The notes under the pieces are model-generated. The model saw only the letters and a program-made list of their open reading frames with translations, did no database searches and was not told where the DNA came from. 64,000 bases of DNA from Anniella stebbinsi (lineage: Eukaryota > Chordata > Lepidosauria > Squamata > Anniellidae): NCBI GenBank assembly GCA_029215795.1, contig JARDYH010000003.1:173984382-174048381 (forward strand). Reading direction: 5' to 3'. This document shows, one piece after another, positions 54,166 through 64,000 of this stretch (positions are counted from its first letter, which is position 1; each line of letters opens with the position of its first letter). Made by a program: the position numbers and the translations under genes.

Positions 54166-55217
54166 TAGGGCTCCATCACACCTACTTTCACCCCCTGGTT
54201 TGCCTCCACGATTTCCATCTCCGTTTCATCAGCGCATCAAGCTAATGATCCCTTTCACATGGGGTGGGGTTGTGGTATCGTCACTGTAGCAGTGAAATCT
54301 CCATTTGCTTGTTCGTTCTCCCACCCCACCCCACCCCTTCTCCTTCCCCTCCAGTTCATTGGTTGTGACATGTGATGGAAGTGGTCGCCTTCCCCAAGCA
54401 GATCCATTTATCCCTTGATTTTTAGGATTTTTTTTTTAAAAAATGTCCCCTCAAACCATCCCCCACATACATATACAGACACACACACCATCCTATCCTC
54501 ATAGCTTCCTAAAACAAAGCACTGAAAAGAAAAAGAAGAGGCAAAAATCCCAAGTTATCCAGGGCAGGAGAATATGTGCATTTGTGGAGGATTGTTCATA
54601 AAAATAGAGATCTGCTGTGTTCCCTGACAGTTTGCTCTAATGGAGTGAAATTGCGTGTGTGTGCACATGACGCAGTGCACACACACACACAATTTCACCC
54701 CATTAGCAAACTGCAAAACCACAAACCAGGCATGATTTCATTTTTTTCATTTTGTTTCATTTATATACCGCCCCATAGCCGAAGCTCTCTGGACAGTTTA
54801 CAGAATGCAAGTTTACAGTAGAAATATCACAAAAAATATTCAACAATATACTACAACAATATTTAACAATATACTAAACAACACCATCACAATAATACTC
54901 AAAAATATGCTAAATACATGTTTCCAGCAAAAATAGATAAGGGAAAAAACATAACTTGATTGAAATAACATCTCTCCCCCTGAAGCAGCGCCTCCCAAAC
55001 TTCAGCTCCAGTCTTGCTTTTTAAAGTCTCCAGGCGTGGGAGAGGGTAGGGGAGCAGGTGGAATAGCTCACCCTTGATGGCACAGCATCTCTCCCCCTGA
55101 AGCAGCACCTCCCTCCACCCTCTCCCTCATCCCAAACGGTGAAGGATCCGTGGCGGAGCAATACCATCGCCTGACTGATGAGAGTGCGATAAAATGCTGG
55201 TGTGATAGAGCCCTTAC
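54166..55217. mobile_element. Non-autonomous DNA transposon, possibly Harbinger-type
   Basis: Ends GGGCTCCATCACACC (left) and, reversed, GGGCTCTATCACACCAGC (right) form terminal inverted repeats of about 15 bp. Each end is bordered by TTA (ACTTA before, TTACAC after), which fits the 3-bp TWA duplication of PIF/Harbinger elements. No transposase. A LINE-tail fragment (54752-54800) and a near-duplicate of TCTCTCCCCCTGAAGCAGC (54970 and 55088) lie inside. Confidence 0.55.
54752..54800 (-). repeat. LINE 3' tail fragment
   Basis: On the minus strand, CTGTAAACTGTCCAGAGAGC, TTCGGCTATGGGGCGGTATA and TAAATGAAAC match the tails at 40455 and 48866. Confidence 0.6.
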
Positions 55218-55895
55218 ACAAGAAAAAAATTAATAGTTCTAACAAAACCAGGATCTGTTAGCCCGATCCAAGTGTGATTTAAAAAGGTTTAACTAATGAC
55301 ATGAGCAGTGGGCAGGGTCAAGCTGAGTAGCCATGTTAGCCAACATTATGTAACCACTCCCCTGACATCCAAACATGATTTTAATAAGGGAAATGGCCAT
55401 GGAGAAAAAATTAACACACACCCCTCCCTGCTGTTGCCAGTCAAATTTGGAGTTCCATACAGTTGTAGCAAAGTAAAATTAAAAACCTTTAGAAGATCTG
55501 CCACATCATGTCTAGTTTGGCCTTTAGGCTCAGTGAAAGATGGAAAACTACAACATTACCTACCTCATACTACACAAATACGCCCATTATAGATAAATAT
55601 GGCTGGATGTTAACTAGTCCTATGTTCTATGCACATACATTTGCTGTGTGTGTGTGTGTTTAAGACAAATCACTTTGGGAGAAAACCAGGAAAGAGAGAT
55701 AAACTCTGGACTTTCAGTGCCATGAAATATTGATTCCTACAAAGCATCACAGTTATACAGACAGGATAAATCCCAATGGATACCACTGTCTCTTTTGCAT
55801 CACCTGGCTTTTTGTTGCTTCAGAGTGAGTGTCCTTATAAATAGCCAACTTGTCCTGTAAACAAACAGACAAAACAATAATTTTTTCACCTTTTG

Positions 55896-55913
55896 TGGGG
55901 GGGGGGGGGGAAT
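55896..55913. repeat. Poly-G tract
   Basis: A run of about 14 G within TTTTGTGGGG..GAATT, in BVES intron 1. Confidence 0.9.
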
Positions 55914-56984
55914 TACAGCGACAAAACTTTCCATTCAAAATACTGTTAATGTTTGATGGCATGCTTTAAAAATGTACATTCGGGAAGGGTAAGGCACTAT
56001 GAACCTACAAAATAGAGAGAAACATGTATTCATATAATTAATTCAGTATTTTTCCTCTTTATAGCTGCAGTCTAGCATAATCTAGTATATCTATACATAT
56101 GCCCATAATTAAGAGAGGGTATATCTGAAACCCATTGGGCAAAATCCAATACATGAGCAGTCTCCCACACCCCTTCTCTCCTCCCCCTGAAACTTCCTGC
56201 ATTACCCCAAAGTCCAGATCAGGCTTTGAGGGTGAAAGGAAATTGCTTCCGTCCTCTTCCACACGGGTGAGCCATTCCATCAGCGCAGGGGTTAATAGGG
56301 CAGCCCTCTTTGCCCTGAAGAGGTATGAAACAAGGTGTAGCAGGAAACTCTCACCCATTAACAATTCTTACCAATTAGCAACTGAACCTGAGAAAACAGG
56401 CCCAGTGAGACTCACAAAGGGCCTGTGTAAGTGAAAATAGCAGCACAACATTTTGGTGACACAGACGAAGAGGACACACATTACCTTTCCTCCTCTCTGA
56501 AGTCCAGCGCCACAACAGAAAAGAACCTAGGTAACACTTAGATGCAGATGGACCAGAATGCAGGAAGACCCACACTGGGACAACAACATGTGCTCAGCTT
56601 ACACTGAGCCCAGGCCTCAGCCAGTCTTAGCCTCAAGCATAAGGGCTCATCCTAAGCGTTTTGTGTTGGCATAATAAAGATGAACATAAACATTAGAGCA
56701 TGTGCAGAATTCCCTCAACCAGGTCAAGCAAGGTCTCCACCCTCTATTTATTTGTTTTAAAATGCAGGATTTGGGGTGGGTGGGGTGAGAAAGTAAGGAA
56801 AAAGAGGATTTATTATTAATATTTTCCTTTTTGCACTTTGAGCGCAGCTCCAGAGCATAAGGAATTAGAATGTGATGCAATGACCTTGCTGAAGCTAACC
56901 TGGTCTGGGTCTGCTGGGAGACCAAAGAATCCTAGAAATGGTTCTATGAGTTCTACTGAAGAAAGAAGGGCACGAATATAAATT

Positions 56985-57080
56985 ATTATTTATTAAATTT
57001 ATCAGATACTTCTTCTCAGAAAAAAACTCAAGGCGTTTTACAACAAGGATGAAAACATATCAAACATTTAAGACAGCTGA
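56985..57080 (-). repeat. Possible LINE 3' tail
   Basis: On the minus strand, GTTGTAAAACGCCTTGAG followed by TCTGATAAATTTAATAAATAA has LINE-end wording. Confidence 0.45.
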
Positions 57081-57261
57081 AAGGAATTTACAATAAAATA
57101 CTAAGCCCTTCTTGGAGATAGAATAACTAGTTAGGAAGGTGTCTCTGAACATGTCCAAAGTGAATTTCTGCCACCACTGAATAAACTGCAGCCTGCTCCA
57201 CAGGGTCAGGGGTTCTGTGTAAATCCTACACGGAGTAAAGCCAGTGAAACGAATGAGACTT

Positions 57262-57308
57262 AAGCGTGTCACAAGTAACTTAAGTCCCATTCATTTCAAT
57301 GAGTCTAC
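57262..57308. repeat. Dispersed repeat fragment (CCCATTCATTTCAATG)
   Basis: ACTTAAGTCCCATTCATTTC followed by AATGAGTCTACTTGATGTA matches part of the family at 52282-52372. Borders the CpG island. Confidence 0.55.
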
Positions 57309-57339
57309 TTGATGTAGAACTAAACCTGAGTCCCAGCAC

Positions 57340-58300
57340 TTCTTTCTAGGGAATTTTGAACGGCCGGGGTGAGGGGCTTGCCAGGGTCCGGGGTGCGCGA
57401 CATGTCCGAGACACTCAGGCATGTCCGAGTCCCGCCGGAAGCGTTCCTCTCCGCGATCGAAGGCCGGGGCAGAGCGGGAGAATTCATGGCAGAGAGAGGC
57501 GGCTGAGTCCAGAAGGGCCGCCGGGCACCCCGCCAGGGGACCTACGCGCCCCACGCGAAGGGCCGCAGTTGAGCCAAAGCGCCCTGGCGCGCCCTTCTTT
57601 GCACGAGAGGGTTTTTTTCGGCAAGCGGCAAGCGCAGCTCCACTGCCAGAGGAAGGCGCGCGGCAGCAGCGTGGGTTGCCCTCTGCGCTCGCCTCGCCGC
57701 CTCACGCGTGCAGCCGTCCTTCGCCGAGGTTGCTTCGGACTGCTGGCCGCCCACCCTATTCCCTTCGCCCGATTCCTCGGCTCGCTGTCTCACTGCGCGT
57801 CTCGCCTCTTGGCGCCCTTACCTGCTCGTCCCGCTTGCTTTCGGGGCGCTTTTTCCAGAGTTTTTCTGCCCAGAGGCGGTCGTGCCAGTGCTGTGCCGAC
57901 AGCAGCTCCTACGGAGGCGCCCTGGCTCTCCTGCGCCTGCTAGAGGAGCCTGCGGGAAGCATTGGCGCGCCCCCTCCCCCGAGCGGAGGTTTTGACTAAA
58001 ATAGGCATCGGGCATTCTCCGCCAGCAAGGGGCGGGCGGCGCCAGCACTCTCCCAACGCCTGCAACCCTCCGAGGTGGAGGGAGAGCGAACGGGAGCAGC
58101 GGAAGCGCGCAGGCGCTTCCAGGGTAGACCCCAGCCCAGGCCTCCCGCTAGACGACGGGGACACCGATCGAGAGGCCGTCTCTCCCGCTGACTCAGGTCT
58201 CACCAGCGCCTTCACGCGAAAGTGCTCAAAAACACCGCTCGGTCCAGAACCGGTGCTGAATATCAAGACTCCTCAGCCGAAGACAACTAGACAAAAGAAT
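57340..58300 (-). promoter_or_regulatory. BVES: CpG island, probable BVES promoter
   Basis: GC content and CpG frequency jump sharply here compared with the AT-rich surroundings (for example GCGCGCGGCAGCAGCGTGG and CGGGCGGCGCC). A GC box GGGGCGGG at about 58028 and an AP-1-like TGACTCA at 58189-58195 are visible. No TATA box is obvious, as expected for CpG-island promoters. It lies 4.8 kb upstream of the first BVES coding exon and holds a consensus minus-strand splice donor. Long open frames in it are by-products of high GC. Confidence 0.8.
57822..58000 (-). other. BVES: BVES non-coding exon 1 (predicted; 5' limit unknown)
   Basis: On the minus strand, AAGCGGGACGAGCAG is followed by GTAAGGGCGC, a near-perfect U1 donor (CAG then GTAAG), at 57822/57821. 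BVES is known to have non-coding 5' exon sequence, and the first coding exon has only 11 bases of 5' UTR after its acceptor, so an upstream exon is required. The start position given here is a guess within the island. Confidence 0.55.
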
Positions 58301-58351
58301 AAGAGTGCCTATGAGCATGTGCCCAGTGTTTCCTTTCACCTTCACTACAGA

Positions 58352-59010
58352 GGTAGGGTGACCATATGAAAAGGAGGACAGCGTTCCTGTAGTAGTGTAG
58401 AAAAGGGAATTTAAGCAGGTGTCATTTCTACGCATGCAGCACCTGGTGAAATTCCCTCTTCATCACAACAGTTAAATGTACAGATACAAAAGGGGGCAGG
58501 GCTCCTGCAACTTTAACTGTTGTGATGAAGAGAGCGTTTCACCAGGTGCTGTATGCATACAAATGACACCTGCTGAAATTTCTTTTTCTACACAACTGTT
58601 TAAAGGTCCCCTCTACAAGGATTCGTTTTTGCGCCTGGTTAGGCGATTATGTGCATCATCGCTGAAGCGCATTTACGCCTAATCCCTCTGCACGAGAGGC
58701 GGCAAAGCGCATTAACAGATGTCCAAAATGCGCTTTACAAGTAGTTAATGTGCATAAGCGCTTATTCACACAGTCAAAATGCGCTTTAACGGACGGAGCA
58801 AAATAAAACTCGCGATTTAATGCGCATTCGATAATGCGCATAATCGGGGAGATAACGCGCCTCTACGCCCGATTTGCGCTCCGTTCTTGTAGAGGTAAAT
58901 TTTTTTAATGCGCCTTGAAAGAGCTTTAAATGCCTCTTGTAGAGGCACCCAAAGATACAGTTAAATAACTGTCCTGAGGACAGTGTCCCCCTTTTCATAT
59001 AGTCACCCTG
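58352..59010. mobile_element. Compound palindromic MITE (TGACCATATG variant), interrupted
   Basis: Begins AGGGTGACCATATGAAAAGG and ends, reversed, AGGGTGACTATATGAAAAGG. Inside are GTAGAAAAGGGAATTTAAGC, CACCTGGTGAAATTCCCTCT and GATGAAGAGAGCGTTTCACC. It is the same build as at 42507 and 50131 but a different subfamily. It is split at 58606-58950 by the CpG-rich element. Confidence 0.8.
58606..58950. mobile_element. CpG-rich MITE, copy A (345 bp)
   Basis: Inserted in the compound MITE; AAAG borders both sides (58602-58605 and 58951-58954), consistent with a short target duplication. The ends CCTCTACAAG and CTTGTAGAGG are inverted. The interior is crowded with GCGC motifs: AAGCGCATTTAC, AAGCGCATTAAC, AAAATGCGCTTTA (twice), AATGCGCATTCG, AATGCGCATAATC. 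Non-coding. Family not recognised. Confidence 0.75.
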
Positions 59011-59366
59011 GCCCCCTCCACAAGAATGCGCCTTTGCGCCTGGTTCCGCGATTATGCGCATTATCGCGGAGGCGCATTTACTCACAATCCCTCTGCACGG
59101 GAGGCGGCGAGAAGCGGCGAAGCGCATTAAAAGATGCCCAAAAAGCGCTTTCCAGGTAGTTAATGCGCATAATCGCTTGTTCACACAGCGAAAATGCGCT
59201 TTAACGGCCGGAGCAAAATAAAAGTCGCTATTTAACGCGCGTTCGAAAATGCGCATTATCGGGGAGATAACGTGCCTGTACGCCCGTTTTGCGCTCCGCT
59301 GGTGTGTAGGTAAAATTTATAATGAGCCTTCAAGGCTCATTAAACGCCCCGTGTGGAGGAGGCCCC
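59011..59366. mobile_element. CpG-rich MITE, copy B (about 355 bp)
   Basis: Starts GGCCCCCTCCACAAGAATGC and ends (reversed) GGCCTCCTCCACACGG. It is collinear with copy A and about 85% identical by eye: CGCCTGGTTCCGCGATTATG, AATCCCTCTGCACGGGAGGC, AAAATGCGCTTTAACGGCCG and ATCGGGGAGATAACGTGCC. It abuts the end of the compound MITE directly. Confidence 0.8.
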
Positions 59367-60082
59367 TATTAACCAGGGAGCATATAACCATATCCTGATC
59401 CAGAGAGACCTAATCCCAGATGGGTGGGTAGGATTTGGTTGTGATGAGGGAAAGGCGGTCTGCTGTAATGGAAATTGCGATTTCAAGTCCCTGTTAAGAT
59501 AGTAACTAGTTGACATAGCGGGAAATCCCTGATCAGATCGCCTGGTGTGTTTTGTTTTAAAGGAGGAGGTGGAGTGGGCGGAGCTTAAGCCTTTTCCCTA
59601 CACACAGCCCAAAGTTATTATTTACTTCACACAGGGCAAAGCATAACCATATACCGTGGGTACATGCGTGTTTTGCCCTATGGTGGAGAGGCCCCATCTG
59701 AATCACCACCACTTTTTTAAAAAAAAAAATGCAGTATCTCTTGCTTGACCACCCCTCAGGGCAGCCGTTCTCTCTCAGCCTAACCTATTTCATAGGCTTG
59801 TTGTGAGGATTAAGTAGGGACATGCATATCCATGTGTGCTTATTGCGTGGTATATACATAATAATTACCATCTCACATCAAATTACTCTCTCTTCTTTAT
59901 GCATACTTATGCTTACTTGTGAGCGTCTTGATGGGATTTACCTCTGAGTAGTACATATATAAGATTCTGTTATTTATTTCAGTCTATGCTTCACAGCTGA
60001 GATACATGGAGTCAGATTGTCTTAAAGAAAGTGCATCATGGTGTGATGGATTCTGAAGCCATTCTGCTTTTGATAGGCAGCA

Positions 60083-60147
60083 AGTCTCTTGCTTGCTGAA
60101 AACACTGCAAGATAAAAGCTTGCTGTGCTTTCAGCAAGCAAAGAGCT
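60083..60147. ncRNA. Pre-miRNA-like hairpin (candidate only)
   Basis: Arm AGTCTCTTGCTTGCTGAAAA then CAC at 60083-60105 pairs with GTGCTTTCAGCAAGCAAAGA then GCT at 60125-60147, with about three mismatches over 23 bp and a 19-base loop. The size and near-pairing suit a microRNA precursor, but a decayed MITE could look the same. No known miRNA recognised. Confidence 0.3.
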
Positions 60148-61081
60148 CCCCTCTCCATTCCGAAATATTAATGTGGCTCCAAGTAATTATATTCCTAGTT
60201 TTTCACTTCTCTTTTTAAAGTACTGAGGTTGTCACAGTTGCAGGAACCATCTATACATTTACACAATCCATTGGCTGCCGTCTCTCTTGCTTTTGAGGAA
60301 TGAATCCCTTTGCAATTTGGAAAAGGGGGTTTATTTCCTGCACCTGACAGGCCACTTAGTAAGGTTGTATATTAAATTCATTTATCACTCTCCTCGTTCC
60401 ATTTGAAAACCAGCCAGGTTCTTTCATAATTATTCTAGGGAGATTATATAATGTTTTTGAGATTCCTCTCTTAAATTTTTATTTGCAGGAAGCATCAATC
60501 ACCTTACCATGTTCTCTTCAGCATAAATTAACTCTCCTACACTTTTATATTAGCTTTCCAAGATGTATGTGCAACATAGAGCACAAATCACAACCCAGCT
60601 TATTTTCCTTTTTTTTTTTTTTTGGCTAGGCTGAAAAAGTTATTTTAATGCCATTGCAGTCTAATGAACAGACTGTAGCTTTTGGTCAAATGCCAGAAGA
60701 GACTAAAGGATTAGTTTCAGAGAGAAGCAGTGTCTTTTTGTCTGTAGATTGTACCAGATCACAGACTGCTTCCAGATACTCTAGAGAGAAAACTCATATT
60801 GTGTCTATTGTGTATTTTTCTATCTTCCTTTAACAATATCATTGAGTATGCATTCTGTTATTGAGTGAGGACTCATGCATTCTATAACTATTAAATGCAT
60901 AGCAATACATAGCACTGTACACACACACATCTGGGATCATGGAGAACTTCCAGGTCACAGAATATATCTTCTCTGTCTCAGGCTCCAATTTAGATCTCTG
61001 AAACTTAGTAAATGGTGGTTCTGCCTTACAATATTGCTGATACTCACAAAAGAGCACTTTTAACTTCTGTACATATCTGTT

Positions 61082-61148
61082 CAAATGTTAGTCCCATTGA
61101 ATTCAATGGGACTTACTCCATGGTAAGTGGGTATAGGATTGCAGCCCA
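61082..61148. repeat. Dispersed repeat, CCCATTGAATTCAATGGGAC type
   Basis: GTTAGTCCCATTGAATTCAA, TGGGACTTACTCCATGGTAA and GTGGGTATAGGATTGCAGCC. Same family as 52282-52372, well preserved. Confidence 0.75.
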
Positions 61149-62014
61149 AGGACCTCATGTCTGTTTACAGTTGCTTACACATAACGTCCAGAAGAATAAG
61201 TAGGACTTCTGCATAGGTAACTTTGTGAAAGATTGAAAACTATGTGCAGTGTCATAATGATCTCAGGATTCCAAATAGAACTAGTACTAAACACAAATGT
61301 ATCCTTAATAAAATATCATGTCTAACTCCTGACTCAAATATATGCAGCACAAGTATGTAGTCAGAATTAAGGGCTGCTTATGGTGTTTCCAGAAGGCTCC
61401 TAGTGCTACCATCAGGAGGCATTATGCCCCTTTTCCATCTTTGCCTCCTTAATGGATTTTCTACAGCATGAAAAAAAGATGGAAGAAGCAGTGGGAAATC
61501 AGGGAAGGAAAAACCAAAAGGAGGAGAGCATTCAAATTAGGACAAAAAAAGGGGAGAAGCAGGTTCTTCTCAGGATGCTTAAATACTTTATTTCAAGGAA
61601 GAACAAAATGTCTGGACCCCCAGTAAAATTCTGTGAATAAGGCAGGGTGATGGCATGACAAAAGCCTCATCTGTAAGCACTCTTAATTTATTTCAGTGGG
61701 AGAAAATAGAAACTCATGCAAATTTCATGTTAGTTTTGCACACTACATGTGGAAAAGAAGGCCTCATTTAATGGCTCTCTGTTGAACAAGTAGACCATTC
61801 TGAGAAGAACAGTCAACCACATATCTGTGTTAAAGTGTTGCCCAAAATCGAGCCACAACCCTCTGTTTAAATGATGGCCCAAAGAAGAAGAAATACCAAG
61901 GATGCAAAGGAGATCACATTTCCCACAGGAAGTTGCTTGAGCAGGCTGTCAAGAAGATTGACCAAGGCCAGGGTGTTTAAAGCCCTCCCACCCCTGCTAA
62001 TTTAATGTAAGGCT

Positions 62015-62125
62015 ATAAGGCAAGATGTACTCTCACGAAAGTATATTTGTTACGCTCCCACCACAATAAATAGCACCTTAAAGTTTCTGACAGACTGAGA
62101 CAGCATTCATGGGGGAACCTTACAA
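62015..62125 (+). repeat. Possible SINE/LINE 3' fragment
   Basis: CTCTCACGAAAGTATATTTG, AATAAATAGCACCTTAAAGT and TTCTGACAGACTG resemble the CACGAAAGCTTATG..AAGGTGCCAC tail common in reptile repeats. Confidence 0.45.
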
Positions 62126-62879
62126 GCCTTTTCACTTTTACCCCTCCTGCAAACCCTTATGTATTTGAACTGTGTCACTAGAGATTCATTATTCTAGACT
62201 CAATCTCTAACAGCAGCAGACATTTCATATAACTCTCTTATTTTAGTTTTCTCCTACACTTTTGAATTTGTAAAGTTACGGTGTGTAATCTGTACAGAAC
62301 AAGCAACAGAAGTTGCATCTTTCACTGAATTTGCCCAGAAAATGAAAACAGAAATTTAAAAATTCTAGTAAATCTACAAGAGGATGCAAATATATCCCAT
62401 ACGTACCATCTCAGAAATCTGAAAACCCCTGCAATTGTCAGTATAAATCTAACAAGTTTTCAGAAACGTGGTAATGAATTTATAGATTTTGCATCCTTTT
62501 TGCCATTGTAAAATCCTAATAACTTTGAATCCTCTTTTGGGAGAAGAGAACATACTGGAAGAGCACTAAAAGCTACCAAAATTATTTCAATGGGTGAAAA
62601 TAGAAACTCATGCATTTTTTTTTAAATTTCCTAACACTTTATAGGTATTTCCAACTTTTCCACAATGTAAAAGTTTCAAGGGTTTCAAACTGTAAATTGG
62701 TCTTTGCCAAGGCTCCAATCTCTTCCGTCTTGTACATGTTTAGTCAGATCCACATGTCTCTGCCCTTACCAGTTTCTTTTATGTAATTGTATCTAGACTT
62801 TCCTTACTTTTCTTCCTTACCACTACCTTCAATTCTATCTCTTGGAAAGTATAATATCCCCATGTTCACCTCTTCTTCA

Positions 62880-62975
62880 CACATTTATAAGTCCTCATCT
62901 ATAATTATCATTATCAGCTTGGAATGCTTTTTAAGAAAAGTGGGGTATAAATGTTTTAGAATAAATAAATGGTAA
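62880..62975 (+). repeat. LINE 3' tail fragment
   Basis: GCTTGGAATGCTTTTTAAGA, AAAGTGGGGTATAAATGTTT and TAGAATAAATAAATGG fit the L2/CR1 3' end pattern. Confidence 0.55.
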
Positions 62976-64000
62976 GAAATGATTTGTTATTCACACACAA
63001 TTGGTGGGTATTTTCATTTTCCTCACTATCTACATGCCCATAAAAGCAACAGCAGGGGCTAAAACTATTAATCTATGTCAAGGAAACTAGTGTACAATAG
63101 ATCATTATTCATAGTATGCATCAAACATCTGTCTAGAAAAAGGATCATCCATGTATCTCATTAATTTAAAGCTAACGAATAACCATTTTAAAGTATTATG
63201 TCTTCATTGCTCTTAAAATATTTATAGTGATTGCTAGTTTTTCTTCTAACATTTCTGAGCCTCTCGCTGTTTCTCTCTTCCAGTACTAAAAGATAAAAAT
63301 AGGTTATTTTATCTTATATAATAAAGAACAACACATAGAAGTAAACTCTGTCTTATTTTTCACCTAGCCCAGCTCCTTTCCCGCTCTGAAGTATCTGGAT
63401 AGAAGACCTTTTCTTAGACCTATGTATTGACAGACACAACTTCCGGATTGTGCTAGGAAATGTACACACAGCACCTGTTTGTCCTCATCGTTCTATATAG
63501 AGATAAGGAAGTATGCATGGAAGTTGCTTCTGCAAACATATGCCTACATGGACTGCTTGCACATGTTAGACATCCTTCCAAAATCAAGGGACTATCTCTT
63601 AAAATTAAAAAGCAATTTGTTAGAATCTGATTTATTTATTTATTTATGCATGGACAACAGTGTAGTTGTAGAGCAGACCTGCTTTATAGAAAAGGTCCGA
63701 TCAGTAACAACTGAATATGCCTGCTGGCATCAATATTGCTTTTCAAACGTTTTTAAATTACTACCAAACTATTTCTAAAACTCTCTACCATCATGTTATT
63801 GTGTCATATACATTATGTGCAAGTATTTTGAAATGCTAAGAAAATATATATTCTTACTAAACATACTCCAACATCTGTAAAGCATAAGTTTTTTTACAAG
63901 ATTGGTCAGATAAGCTCAGTATAGAGAATTCAAAACATTGGGACATTTCTTTTAAAGCCTTTACCATATATACACCACCTTTACCTGTTTCTAAGCTTCC

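Larger units (their letters stand above)
53030..57821 (-). other. BVES: BVES intron 1 (5' UTR intron, inferred)
   Basis: Inferred from the acceptor at 53030 and a consensus minus-strand donor (CAG then GTAAGG) at 57822/57821 in the CpG island. It holds a tRNA-derived SINE, a possible Harbinger-type element and microsatellites. An additional non-coding exon within it cannot be excluded. Confidence 0.6.
58300..64000. other. Region upstream of BVES, no gene seen
   Basis: In vertebrates POPDC3 lies upstream of BVES on the same strand. I looked for its Popeye-domain exons and found none, so it should start beyond the window. 59370-60060, 60160-61080 and 61160-64000 are AT-rich and hold only short repeats and spurious open frames. 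Confidence 0.65.

Noticed and set aside
57356..58369. Long open frames on both strands (up to 195 codons) in the CpG island
   Set aside because: High GC removes stop codons in all frames at once; the products are low-complexity Arg/Pro/Ser and match no family. The island is better explained as a promoter.
58786..59256. 156-codon minus-strand frame
   Set aside because: It lies across two copies of a CpG-rich MITE and repeats itself between copies (MRI.E.ALN..FYFAP.VKAH), so it reflects repeat structure.
58300..64000. POPDC3 exons, expected upstream of BVES
   Set aside because: None of the conserved Popeye-family blocks were seen in any frame; the gene probably starts beyond the window.

Overview
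This is vertebrate nuclear DNA. It has long introns, AT-rich non-coding sequence, microsatellites, one CpG island and many transposon relics. The repeat families (hairpin MITEs with a GGTGCCCTCCAGATGTTTTG-type arm, tRNA-derived SINEs, L2/CR1-type LINEs, Tc1/mariner) point to a sauropsid, most likely a squamate reptile; that assignment is inference. Two host genes are present and face each other tail to tail, as LIN28B and BVES do on human chromosome 6.

Layout: 1-11789 is the end of the last LIN28B intron. 11790-12159 is the last LIN28B coding exon (+ strand), with two CCHC zinc knuckles. 12160 to about 19620 is the probable long LIN28B 3' UTR, with four let-7 seed matches and several MITE insertions. 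About 19.6-28.6 kb is the gap between the two converging genes and holds CR1- and L2-like LINE relics. About 28.6-58 kb is BVES/POPDC1 (- strand). All seven of its coding exons could be placed with canonical splice sites and consistent phases, giving a complete 1065-nt CDS for 354 residues. A CpG island at 57.34-58.30 kb contains a consensus minus-strand splice donor and is the probable promoter with a non-coding first exon. 58.35-64.0 kb is upstream sequence with an unusual CpG-rich MITE cluster; no POPDC3 exon was seen.

The genes themselves are ordinary and conserved. LIN28B is an RNA-binding repressor of let-7 maturation that is itself a let-7 target. BVES is a three-pass membrane protein with a cAMP-binding Popeye domain. 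The less ordinary content is repeat architecture: a 385-bp inverted duplication, a Tc1 transposon split by an L2 LINE flanked by about 100-bp direct repeats, a triplet microsatellite abutting a BVES splice acceptor, a 318-bp near-perfect hairpin about 50 bp from another BVES acceptor, and two copies of a CpG-rich, GCGCATT-studded element beside the BVES promoter. I see no operon, CRISPR, phage or other novel gene system.
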